This document shows positions 42,021-52,226 of a DNA stretch of 64,000 nucleotides, piece after piece. This stretch comes from Ustilago trichophora (Eukaryota > Basidiomycota > Ustilaginomycetes > Ustilaginales > Ustilaginaceae). The position numbers and the translations under genes were made by a program. Under the pieces are notes generated by a model. The model had not been told where the DNA came from. It did not search any database and saw nothing but the letters and a program-made list of their open reading frames with translations. Where the stretch lies: contig OOIN01000047.1 in assembly GCA_900323505.1 (NCBI GenBank), positions 248,001 to 312,000 on the forward strand, written 5' to 3'. The number at the start of each line of letters is the position of its first letter. The stretch's first letter is position 1.

Positions 42021-42715
42021 ATTGTGCTAGACAGTCGTAGATGAGCGTGTGGCTATCGTATCGTCTTGAATTGAATTGAATTGAATTGAAATGAATCGAA
42101 TCGAATCGGAATCGTATCGTATCGTATCGTGGTCCGAGAGATGGATCGAATGCCCAAAAAGCCAAGGTGGAGGTCAGAGACAAAGGGAGGTGTTGAGGTT
42201 GATGAGACGTCGAGAGTGCTAACAATGCTGTGAGCGTGGTGGTTTTATGTGTGCTTCAAGGAGATGAAAGCGCTGATTGGAAGGAGACGTAAAAGTAGGA
42301 TGTGGTTGGGATGGTGGGGTGTTTGATGGTGTCAGCGACACAATTGGGCCAGTTCAAAGCGCAGCTGAAAGAGGGTCTCGGTGTGCACTCTTCATCCTTG
42401 AGTCGCTCGTGTGGAAATTCTCGGAATCGGTCAAAAAAAAAAGCAAAGATTCCACCGTGACCTTGAACCCGAAATTTGTCATCGGGAATTCCCGATTGCA
42501 CGACATCGAGGTAGCATCTCTTCAACCATTACACGAGACAGCTCGGGGTAGCAAACGCAGGCGGCAAAAGTCGCTGAGAACATATATGGCGATGCTTTTG
42601 AGAAAGAAAAAAAAAAGGCTAGAATACAAAAAGAGAAGAAGAACAACGGTCGTGTAGGCATTTTCGGGCTAGGCCGAAATGAGATGCAAAGGTGAGCAAA
42701 GGTGAGCGCCGGCTA
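42021..42715. promoter_or_regulatory. Pam16 leader/promoter
   Basis: About 700 bp upstream of Pam16. It starts with three successive pentamer arrays about 45-110 bp from the start codon. A plus-strand frame of 126 codons here ends in a Lys/Arg-rich run from A-rich DNA and is not believed. Confidence 0.45.
42064..42131. repeat. Compound pentamer array (GAATT)n(GAATC)n(GTATC)n
   Basis: About five GAATT units pass through GAATC units into four GTATC units, each differing by single changes, in the Pam16 leader. Confidence 0.9.
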
Positions 42716-43837
42716 TCATGCCTTGTTGACAGGGTCAAGCTGCGTCAGACCAATCTCAACAATGGCAGGAAGCTTGTCTGCGATGGCTTTGGTACCAGCG
42801 GGGAAAGGCAGCTTGTCGACACCAGGTGCCAAGTAGATTGAGTCGGGCTCCTTTCCAGAAAGGGCCTCACCGGTTGGCAAACGTCCTCTCCTGAACATCT
42901 TCTGACCCTTCCAGCTGGGACGACGGGCATCCTGCAGCGTCACATGGCCGCCCTTTGGGCCTGGAACGTTGCCCTTGACGTAAATGAGATCCTTCTCAGC
43001 ATCCACACGGACGACGAGGAGGTTGTGAATGGTACCGTGCTTGTTTCCGCCCATGCGGCCGGCCATTCGGGTACCTGGCCAGACACGACCTGGGTCCTGG
43101 TTGGCACCGGTGGAACCGTGACTTCGGTGGGAGATGGAGACACCGTGCGATGCACGTAGACCGTGGAAGCCGTGTCGCTTCATGACACCCTGGAAACCGT
43201 GACCACGTGTGATGGCGCGAACATCGACCGACTGACCGGGAACAAAGTGCACAGCCGAGAGTTGAGTGCCGAGCGGTACGAGTGCATCCGAGCTCACGGG
43301 GAACTCGCGGATGATCTTCTTTCCTTTTGTGATGCCAGCTTTTTTGAGGTGACCCTGGATCTGCTTTGTGACGTGGTCCGTGGACTTGGTGTCGACGGCG
43401 GCGACTTGGAGTGCTGTGTAGGTGGAGTCGTTGGCATCGGTACCGAAACCGATGTGAGCCGAGACCTGGTTGGAGTGAACCTGAAGGACGGTGGCTGGAA
43501 TACGTTCACCGTTGGGCAAAAAGAAGGAAGTCATACCGCGCTTGACGGCGATGAGACCAACACGCTGCGAGGTTGGCTTCCACTTGCCGACCTGCTCCGA
43601 GTCTGCGGCTGCTGGGGCAGGCTCTGCAGGTGCATCTGCGGGAGCTGCTTGTGAAAGACGGGCTGTAGTGTGAAGCGAAAGGCGAGAGCTAGACGACTGG
43701 GCGTTTGCGAGTGGAGTGGGGCGAAGGGCGATGGTAGCAGCGGCGGCGACTCGGGGAGCTTGCAAGGCCAAGGCAGCAAGTCGCTGCTGCAGAAGACGAC
43801 TGCCTGCCTTGGATGAGGTGGAGACGCAGGCGCGCAT
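42716..43837 (-). CDS. MRPL9: Mitochondrial ribosomal protein uL3m
   Basis: Intron-free, 373 aa. The first 90 residues are Arg/Ser/Ala-rich (MRACVSTSSKAGSRLLQQRL...), as in a mitochondrial presequence, followed by an Ala/Pro linker. From GLIAVKRGMTSFFLPNGE the chain is a full uL3 domain: VTKQIQGHLKKAGI, the DVRAITRGHGFQGVMKRHGF loop that reaches the peptidyl-transferase centre, RSHGSTGANQDPGRVWPGTRMAGRMG, and IYVKGNVPGPKGG. Located in the large subunit of the mitochondrial ribosome. It differs from cytosolic uL3 by length and by the bacterial-type GRMG-NK sequence. Symbol by yeast equivalence. Confidence 0.94.
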   Translation of the reverse strand: MRACVSTSSKAGSRLLQQRLAALALQAPRVAAAATIALRPTPLANAQSSSSRLSLHTTARLSQAAPADAPAEPAPAAADSEQVGKWKPTSQRVGLIAVKRGMTSFFLPNGERIPATVLQVHSNQVSAHIGFGTDANDSTYTALQVAAVDTKSTDHVTKQIQGHLKKAGITKGKKIIREFPVSSDALVPLGTQLSAVHFVPGQSVDVRAITRGHGFQGVMKRHGFHGLRASHGVSISHRSHGSTGANQDPGRVWPGTRMAGRMGGNKHGTIHNLLVVRVDAEKDLIYVKGNVPGPKGGHVTLQDARRPSWKGQKMFRRGRLPTGEALSGKEPDSIYLAPGVDKLPFPAGTKAIADKLPAIVEIGLTQLDPVNKA

Positions 43838-44729
43838 ATTGTTGGTGATGCAGACGAGTTGGAGCGCTGTTACTGATTGAGCGGGTAATGTGGTAATGGT
43901 AGTAAATGCTCTTAAGAGATGGGATGGGAGACAAGGCTACTGAAAGCCTTTGCATCACCTTTCTTCTTCTCAAAGCCCTTACTTGGCGAGCCAGACCTTT
44001 TTTTCGAATGACATGAGCATTTGTCATCAAATTTATGAGCGGGTGAAATTAGATACAGATGAGGTCTTACATTTTTGAAAAAGAAAAGAAAAGAAATCAT
44101 CCTGACAAAACAGACGTCACCATCAGCACCTAATGAGGATGGATGGCTCTTGTCACACATGGCCTTTCTTGACGAGGTGTCGAGTTCTGCTTGATGATCT
44201 GGATTAAACCGAACCATTTGCAGCGACAATACAGGATGCTCGGTGCATTTTTGCGGGGCTGAGAGAGATCGACGTCGGAGTATGACGAGATTCTTTTAGG
44301 GGGTGAGACCTGGTGATGTTGCTCCTATGTAGTAAGTACTGCTTTTAAACGAGCGCAAGCTCTTCCAAAGCGAGTTGGGGTCTTGTGACCATACAGTACA
44401 TATTTGATGGCACCGAGCATCCGCAAGTGCAGTGACCTGAGCTAGAAAGCGATGTGTGTACTGTGTATGCGTGGGTGTTTGTGTTTGAGTGCAATGAGTG
44501 GCGAAAGCCGTGTGAGACATGTTGTGGCTCAAAGAAGGGTCTTTGAAGGTCAGTCATGCACAGCTGACGCTGTGTTCGGTAAAAAGGTAGAAAAACAGTG
44601 ACGTTGGTCGATGAGGAGCAGTGACGCACACGTTGGACTGGCGACGTGGCTCGTTTGTTTTTCTCTCTTAACCCCAACAAAGCCGTGTTGTTCGACGGAC
44701 GGTGAATTTATCTACAGAAGCTCAGCCCC

Positions 44730-44774
44730 TAGCACAGCATAGCACAGCATAGCACAGCACAGCACAGCACAGCA
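44730..44774. repeat. (AGCAC/AGCAT)n pentamer array
   Basis: About nine pentamers alternating AGCAC and AGCAT, between the uL3m and lipase genes. Confidence 0.9.
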
Positions 44775-45165
44775 AGCAATCTTGTACCACTGGCCACAAA
44801 AACAAACGTTCTGCCAAACATAGCGAGTGCCTTGCTCAAAGGTGCTCCAATCTCAATTGTAGCTCTGCCTGGATTTGTGTTGAAGAGGCTCTTCAAGACG
44901 GAGGATTAGACCTTAGAGAGCTGCGAGCTTGCCACGTTTTAAGGCGGTGTGCTTAACGGCGAATTTCTAGCGGGAACGTGTCCGTGTCGATCCTTTCTTT
45001 CTCTCCTCAGAGCATCAAGCCAACCTCTCAGAGCAGCCAAGACGGGCAAAAGCAGCCAACATCAATAGGGGTCAAAAGGAGCCAATACCTTTTCTTGTGA
45101 CTTGGCCGAGTGGCAATGTCTTATTTACAGACTAAACAGACCAAGTGCATGTGTGTTGTTTGTGT

Positions 45166-45184
45166 GTACAGTACAGTACAGTAC
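45166..45184. repeat. (ACAGT)n array
   Basis: About three and a half ACAGT units upstream of the lipase gene; a second, similar array lies at 45263-45279. Confidence 0.88.
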
Positions 45185-45719
45185 ACTGTATTGCATTCTT
45201 TTCAGAGTCAAATTGAGCGAGCCCCAAAACTATTCCACCACATCATCCAATTTCACACGAAATGTACAGTACAGTACAGCTCTAAAATCACAAGCCGCCC
45301 ACAGCCGAGCTAACAAGCAAGAATCAAATCACACGCAACACTCTCTTTTGAGTCAAACGTGCTCCACTTTGAACGTGGACCTCACTCTAGACTCTTCCAC
45401 CCCCCACAGCAGCATGATGACTTTGCACAGTCCATCACATCTCTATCCCTAATTTCATCATAACCATCATCTTCTCCCAACAGCCATTCCCACGCACTAT
45501 CCACTTGACTTGCTTGTAGCGTTTCAATCGCACAAAGCTCAGTCCAATACGGTGGCGGTAACAACCACAACAAGCACTCTCTTCCCCTTGCCTCATTCAA
45601 GCTCCTCTGGCGGGTCACAACAATCTCGGATGTTGTAAAGCCTCAACCATAAGCTCATCGGAGGAGCATATCATCACTCTACTATCAAGCACGACAGCCC
45701 TTTGCCCAGATCATACAAC

Positions 45720-48365
45720 ATGTTGCAACGCAACACTGCTGCTATGGACGCAACCATGCGCTCCTTGCTCACAGAGCGCTTCCAATCCTCCATTGACGGC
45801 GTCAGTCGCAGCGCCGAGTGCTCTCGCAGTGTCGCCAACACCAACTCGCTCTTGCGTTCCAGAGCAGGTGTTCTCGCTCTCATTTGCTGGCTCGCCGCCT
45901 ACTCTTGCTCCTCGCCCGCACCGCCAAAGCGGCCCGCCACTTCGTCCACAGCATCCCGCTCGTCGTCGCCAGGTCGGCCCCATACCACTCGACATATCCT
46001 CAGTCTGGCCAACAATCCAACACCACCACCAGCAACCCTACACGGCGTTTCTGGCGCGCCTCGCAAAGCGGCAGTGCTCAGAAGCGTCCACACCTCGGCT
46101 CGTCCGAGAACAGCGTCTCATCGTCTGCCCACCGCCTCTTTGCACCAATCTAGCTCTACCAACTTGTTAGCCAATGACTTGCAATCCAATGCTGCAAGAG
46201 CCTCGCTCAGCTCTCTGACCCATCCACAACCCAGATCCAACACCTGGCTCGACCGTCTCGCAAACACTCTGGCATCCCTGCTCAGAGCCTCGGAGCAACA
46301 ATCTGAGCACAAATCCTCTCATCAAGATGCACACGTGCATGGCCGACATCATCGCGCTCGTGGCACAGGTCGGATTCACGGCGTCATGCAAGATCCCCAG
46401 ATCTACGACCCCATCGTCCTACCTCGGCATCCCATCGTACTCTGTCACGGCCTCTATGGCTTTGACGTTCGAGGACCTTTCCTCGGCTTGGAGATCCACT
46501 ACTGGGCCAAGACGCTCGACATTCTCCGCAAAAAGATGGGCGTCGATGTGCTTGTTCACGGTGTACCTCCTACTGGCTCTATTCAAGAGCGTGCCGAATC
46601 ACTCCACAAGTTCTTGACCAGCGATGAAGCGGGTGTTCGTGGCAAGAAGCTCAATTTCGTTGCCCATAGCATGGGTGGCCTTGACGTCCGTCATCTCTTG
46701 ACCCATATTCGTCCATCGCCTCAAGACTACACGCCCATCAGCCTGACCACGATCAGCACGCCGCATCGAGGCAGCCCCTTTATGGATTGGTGCAACGCCA
46801 ACATTGGTATCGGCAACGATTACATTGAGAAGGCCATCGAAGAGGCACGCGCCGAGCGGGCTCATCTCGCCGATCGAGAGCAACGACCCACGCGCACAGC
46901 AAAGGTGCCTTACACGCTCAAGTCGCCGCTCTTTACACGGCCCAAGCCACTCGAAGGCTCAAGCAGTTTGCCTAAGAAAGCCGCAAGCAGCAGCCAGGCC
47001 GAGGAGCCGAAGCAGGCTTCCGACAACGACTCGACAGCCGAAGCCTTGTTTGCAGCTGCCTCTTCTGCTGTAGGCTCCCTCGCCTCCCAGAGCAGCAACG
47101 AGTCGACAGCAGACATTTCCCACAAGGTCAAGCAAGCAGTCAAGGAAGGCAAGAAGCAAGACGGATCGCTACCCTTTGGTCTTTCGTCCTTCATTGGCTC
47201 GCTTTCGACCCTCACTGGATCTTTTAGCTCGTATATGCTGTCGCTCCTCGACACTCCGGCGTACGCCATGCTTTCCACCAAGTACATGAACGAGGTCTTT
47301 AATCCAAGGACTCCCAATGTAGAAGGTGTCAAGTACTATAGTGTGGCCTCGCGTACACCCAGTCTTGCTATCTGGCATCCATTGTGGCTTCCCAAGCTCA
47401 TCCTCGATGCTGCTGCCGAATCCAGGACCGCGGGAGGCGAGAGCGATGGTAGTGCCGATGCGCTCGGTGGTGCAGACCAGGGCAACGATGGCCTTGTCAG
47501 TGTTGAAAGCGCCAAGTGGGGCGAATTTCTCGGCGTCATGGAAGGCTGCGATCATTGGGATCTGCGCGGAGGAGGCGCTCCCAGGTGGAGGCAGAACGTC
47601 AACCCCTCTACGGGCAGGCCTTATCCAAGCAAGGTAGCGCAAGAGTCTGACAAGCGGGCCACGGAATCCACCGATGATTCCAAGTCGAGCTGGATCGACA
47701 TTAATCGCCTGCTCTTCTCCAAATCGAACAACGAGTCTGGTAAAGATGCCAAGGACGCTTCTGCACCCACCCCCACCATTGCTGCATCGATTGCCGAGCA
47801 GCCCTTGACGGCATTCCGATCCTTCAAAGAGCTTGCCGAATCCGAAGGCTGGAACGGCGTCTCCCTTCGTGATCCCGAGACGGCAGATGAGGCTGGAGAT
47901 GGTGTCGAAGTGCAACAGCCTCAAGACGGAGAAACCGACTCTGATAATCCTGCCCTGTCGTCGTTCCACCCGCAGCATCAGGATGATACGCTCGTCCAGG
48001 AAATCGCCAGCTGGATCTCGGATCGTCTGCCTTCCGGTAACGCCGAACGCCGCGCCATCGCACAGAGACGCGATAAGCTCATTGAAGAGACAGGCTTGAC
48101 GCTTTACGCTCCTCAATCGCTCGATGTTGGTCCTGCCAACCTCGCCAAGGCCGACATTGGCAACATAGTTCAGGGCGAGGAATCCCCATCCGCTCTAGCT
48201 GGATTCACTGGCGGCAACAGCGGCACATTCCAAGTTGAAGCCGCCGCACCCCAGACTTGTCGACCATCACTTGCCCCTCATGCAGCTCCGTTCTCCACAC
48301 AACAAGTCGCAGCGCGCACAACTGCTGCGGTGGAGCAACGAGACATGGCTGAATCTACCCGTCCT

Positions 48366-48403
<38 letters not shown>

Positions 48404-48500
48404 AAAAGTGGATGACAAGAAGCAAAAACCAAAAGAGTATTCGGATTTAGAACGCTTTTGGATCGGTCTTTGTCGACATTTGCATAATGAGGGTCATTGA
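45720..48500 (+). CDS. Large alpha/beta-hydrolase, triacylglycerol lipase type
   Basis: Intron-free, 926 aa from the ATG at 45720 (the longer frame starts with TTG). A hydrophobic stretch near residue 50 (GVLALICWLAAYSC) may anchor it in a membrane; the next 150 residues are disordered. The catalytic core begins with IVLCHGLYGFD (oxyanion loop, about 240-247) and has AHSMGG with nucleophile Ser317. Further on, GNDGLVSVESAKWGEF and EGCDHWDLRG supply the likely Asp and His, the arrangement seen in bacterial-type lipases and their fungal relatives. A long insertion (about 400-470) is Ser/Ala/Lys-rich. The C-terminal 280 residues are poorly ordered and include an 11-12-residue polyGln run just before the basic end. 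Substrate likely a neutral lipid or ester; the exact role is unknown. Confidence 0.82.
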
Positions 48501-49732
48501 ATTTTTGTCAGCTTTCTTCTTTGTTTGAAGCGATTGAGGCATGTATATTTTCGCGTTTAGTTTAATCATCATATAAATTTGCAGTCGTGATATAATTGTA
48601 CGGTCAAGAATGTTTGTTCTGGTCTTTCTTTTGTTTTTCTTCTTGGGTTAATGGACGGTGTTTCTCGGCATACAGTTACAGTTATAGTTTGGAGTGGATG
48701 TTTGATGGTCAAGAATTCTTTTGTTTTTATTCTTGCGTTGTTTCTCGGCATACAGTTACAGTTATAGTTTGGAGTGGATGTTTGATGGGTGTTTTGTGGC
48801 GAGAGGAGATTTAGCAAATGGCACATCGTAAAAAGTCTCTCGGTGTTAAACTAATTCACCAGCTTTCACACAGCCAGTGTATCGGCCTTTTCTAGTGTAG
48901 CTCTCGTTCACCATGACTGTATCAGCTCTGCACAAGGTTTGGCACACCAATACCACTTGATCAAGGTCTGCACTAGTGGTGTACGAGCTCATAATGATGC
49001 ACAGGCTCTGTATTGGTGGTGGAGTAGCGGCTGATACACCCACAGCACAGCCGTCGAGCAGATTTCCTTCCTGTCGCCGCTCTGTATGTAGCATGCTCTG
49101 TTTCTTTGATGCAGACGATGTACGACAATACAACATTAGCGGTGCACGAGTCCTGAACCACAAGCGGTGTAATTGGCGGTGAGCCAGTTTCACACCGCGC
49201 GAGTTTTTACGATGTGTGGTTCCATACGCTTTGTCGAATACCAACCACAAACACCAAGTATACTATTTGCGTGCTCCCATCGAGGTAGCACGATGCTCTA
49301 AATTACTCTACAGTACTGTACATGTCCAATGTTTGCATCTCTGATCAGCCCATCTTGACCATCAACATATATCATTCAACTCGGATCAAGCAGAGACATA
49401 AGACACTTTGCATCATGCTTTCCTCGTCAACAAACCCCTCCGTATACCGTTGCGTTGCGGCAATATGCTCCTCCTTCTCCAAGACGTCGATGCTCCTTCC
49501 AAACTCATCCAAACGCTCGATCCTAGTCAAACACAAAAAATGACATCGACAGACGGGAAAAAGGGCATACGATAAACAAGAACAAAAATAACTACATATG
49601 GAAAACTTTTACGACATCACCATCTCTCTCTACAGAGCTCGACCGGATGCCTCTAGACAAATTGCATCCTTTGCCCAAAATGGATCCCTGTTTCGAGATC
49701 AGGCTACTTCGTTACTGACTCTCTCTCTCTCC
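48501..49732. other. Convergent region between lipase and glutamine synthetase
   Basis: About 1.2 kb holding both 3' UTRs. It contains an 80-bp tandem duplication right after the lipase and, from about 48860 to 49250, a minus-strand open stretch of 130 codons with no ATG near its start and no domain. An ACAGT-type motif lies at 49309-49323. Confidence 0.5.
48603..48788 (+). repeat. 80-bp tandem duplication
   Basis: A 49-nt block, 48660-48708, recurs perfectly at 48740-48788, giving an 80-nt period. The spacer before each block is also alike (GGTCAAGAAT followed by CTTTTGTTTTT-CTT), so the duplicated unit spans about 80 nt with the left copy diverged. It lies 100 bp past the lipase stop, probably inside its 3' UTR. 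Confidence 0.93.
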
Positions 49733-51372
49733 TTAAAGAAGAAGGGTGGTCTCAGCGACAATACCGGTTACAAGGTAAGGGTCGCAGTTGGAAGCGGGAC
49801 GTCGGTCCTCGAGGTAACCGTAGCCTTGCGCTGCGACGTGACGGGGAATTCGGATCGAAGCACCACGGTTGGCAACACCGGACGAGAAGTCACCAATGTG
49901 GCCGGTCTCGTGCTTACCGGTAAGACGCTTGTCGTTGTCGGCACCGTAGACGGCAATGTGCTCGTTGTGGCGCTTGGCGAGCTTCTCAATGGCAGCCTCG
50001 ATGGCCTTCATACCGCCCTCCTTGCGCATCGACTCGGTCGAGTAGTTGGTGTGGCAACCGGCACCGTTCCAGTCACCGGGGACGGCCTTGGGGTGGAAGG
50101 AAACCTTGACGCCCCACTCCTCGGCCACGCGGATGAGGAGGTAACGGGCAAGGGTGAGGTGGTCACCCATTTCGATACCCTCGCAAGGGCCGACCTGGAA
50201 CTCCCACTGGGAAGGCATGACCTCGGCGTTGATACCCGAGATGTTGACACCAGCGAACAGGCAAGCACGGTAGTGGGCCTCGACGAGGTCACGGGCAAAG
50301 ACCTTGCCGGCACCGGCACCACAGTAGTAAGGACCCTGGGGGCCGGGGAAACCACCCTTGGGCCAGCCGTACGGGCGGTCGTCCATGTCAAAGAGCGAGT
50401 ACTCCTGCTCGAGACCGAACCAGGGCTTTTCGGCAGCAACCTGGGTCATGATCTTGTTGCACTGGTAGCGGTAGTTGGACTTGTTGGGGGTGCCATCGTT
50501 GTTGTAGCACTCAGCAAGGACGATGACGTTGTCACCACGACGGAAGGGGTCGGGGTAGTAGGCGGCGGGGCGGAGGTAGACATCCGAGTTACCACCGGGG
50601 GCCTGGTTGGTGGAGGAACCGTCAAAGTTCCACTCCTTGAGGTCCTTGAGCGACTTGACAGGGCCGTCGAGGGTGGTGGTCTTACCACGAATCTCACCTG
50701 TAGCGCGAGAAAGGTGAAATATAGCAAGAGAAGAGCCAAAATGTCAACATGCTGATTCTGTAGATGCTAGGGTTGGCTGACGACTCATTGCCAATTTAGC
50801 CAAGATCGCCAGAGTGTGGGGGATGAGGTGAAGAAACTTACCATCGCCGTCAATCCAGATGTACTCGGCCATGACCTTGCCACGCTGGTCAAGCTCGAAG
50901 TAGGGGTTGACGAGACCTGTTGGTACGTAAAGAGGAAGACAGCATATGAGACGAGAATGGTCAGAAACAGCTCTGTATACAGAAGCGAAAACGATTCTTA
51001 GCGAAAACGTGCGACGGCTGACGACGGCAACGACAAAGCCACCCGGATATGGCTGTCTTTGCAAAATTGCCAATGACAGCAAAGATCAAGCGTGTTGCTG
51101 CTCGTTGCAGCGGTGCAGCTGAGGCAGAGCTCGTCGTCACTGCTAGGGGCAATACCTCACAGAATGATGACGAGCAACGAGCCAGCCAATTGTCCACCGT
51201 CTTGGGGGCTCGGAAGCACGCAAAGCAAAGCTAGCTAGGCGCAGCATCAGAGCATCAGCAAATTACACCACGCCATCACCAACGATCGTCCCGGAAGACG
51301 TAAAAGGGAGCCAACGTCGAGAAGAATGAGCCAAGGGTACTTACCCGGGTTCTTGGTGAAAGGGACAGCCAT
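49733..51372 (-). CDS. GLN1: Glutamine synthetase
   Basis: Three exons (51372-51345, 50916-50842, 50697-49733) give 355 aa; all joins are in phase and use GTAAGT donors. The first exon has only 28 nt ([10 protein letters not shown]) and is followed by a 428-nt intron. The enzyme makes glutamine from glutamate, ammonia and ATP. Eukaryotic type II marks: [13 protein letters not shown], the ATP/Mg site [14 protein letters not shown], the [13 protein letters not shown] segment, [10 protein letters not shown], the glutamate-binding [15 protein letters not shown] and the [10 protein letters not shown] loop. It ends [16 protein letters not shown]. The coding strand strongly prefers C-ending codons, giving long spurious frames on the opposite strand, a sign of high expression. 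Confidence 0.97.
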
Positions 51373-51575
51373 TGTGAAAGATGTGAGTGACTACGAGGTC
51401 TACTGGAAGGTGAACGACGAAGAGAAGGATGTGGATGATGATGAAAGGAGAGAAGATAGAAACAATGCTCTGAGACGAGAGGAGAAGTTGTACAAGAGTG
51501 AACGACGAGAGATGTCGGATTCTATACGCTGCTGATAACGCAGCACGCAGAGCTGCACGGTGAGGCGGTGACCAG

Positions 51576-51577
<2 letters not shown>

Positions 51578-51622
<45 letters not shown>
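51578..51622. repeat. (GA)n(CAGA)n microsatellite
   Basis: About 17 GA units followed by four CAGA-type units, upstream of the glutamine synthetase gene. Confidence 0.9.
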
Positions 51623-51623
<1 letters not shown>

Positions 51624-52167
51624 TTGGGGGTTAGGAGGGGAAAGGCGAGTCAGCCAAGCCAAAATCGGACCGTTCGTTGCGTACGGGCAAAGCGGACGGG
51701 CGGGCCATCTTTCGACTCAACTCTGACTCTGTGCGTGAATCTGCGCAAATTCGCCTTGTCTAACCGTTTTCACCTAAATGCAACCAACAGGCGATTTTGG
51801 ATTTCAGCTTGAATCGAGTCTTGGCTACTGTACTGTTTCGTACTGCATCTCAACCTGCATCGCACCCGCGTGTAGCCAACAACTACAACCGTCATTCTTT
51901 TCGCTCCTTAACTTAGATCTACGCTTTAATTATTATAATAATATTTCGATAATAAATCATTCCTAGTAGACTCTCTCTCAGAATGTACAACAGCCATCCC
52001 AAACCCTCATCCCACGTTCGTCAACTTTACCAGCCTTTCTTGCGTCGATTTTATCAACCCCGTCCTCTCGCTCGCGTGAGATGGGCCAGGAGCCCCAAAA
52101 TTCAACTCTATCGAGGTGGGGCACGGTTTCAAACGTTCTGGGCCGAACCCTGGCCGGTCCAAATCTT

Positions 52168-52226
52168 GTGTCCCTGTCTCTGTCCCTGTCCCCGTCCCTG
52201 GCCCTAGCCCTGGCCCTGGCCCTGTC
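52168..52226. repeat. (CCCTGT/CCCTGG)n hexamer array
   Basis: About nine to ten hexamers that shift from CCCTGT to CCCTGG units. Single-base variants mark an old array. Confidence 0.88.

Larger units (their letters stand above)
43838..45719. promoter_or_regulatory. Divergent region between uL3m and lipase genes
   Basis: About 1.9 kb that should contain both promoters. It holds an AGCAC/AGCAT array (44730-44774), ACAGT arrays (45166-45184 and 45263-45279) and a CACAGCAGC-type stretch. No coding frame shows protein features; short frames such as 44680-44345 (-) are treated as chance. Confidence 0.45.

Noticed and set aside
49598..50755. 385-codon plus frame opposite glutamine synthetase
   Set aside because: Val/Gly/Thr-rich shadow of a C-ending codon gene; it spans a real intron boundary of glutamine synthetase.
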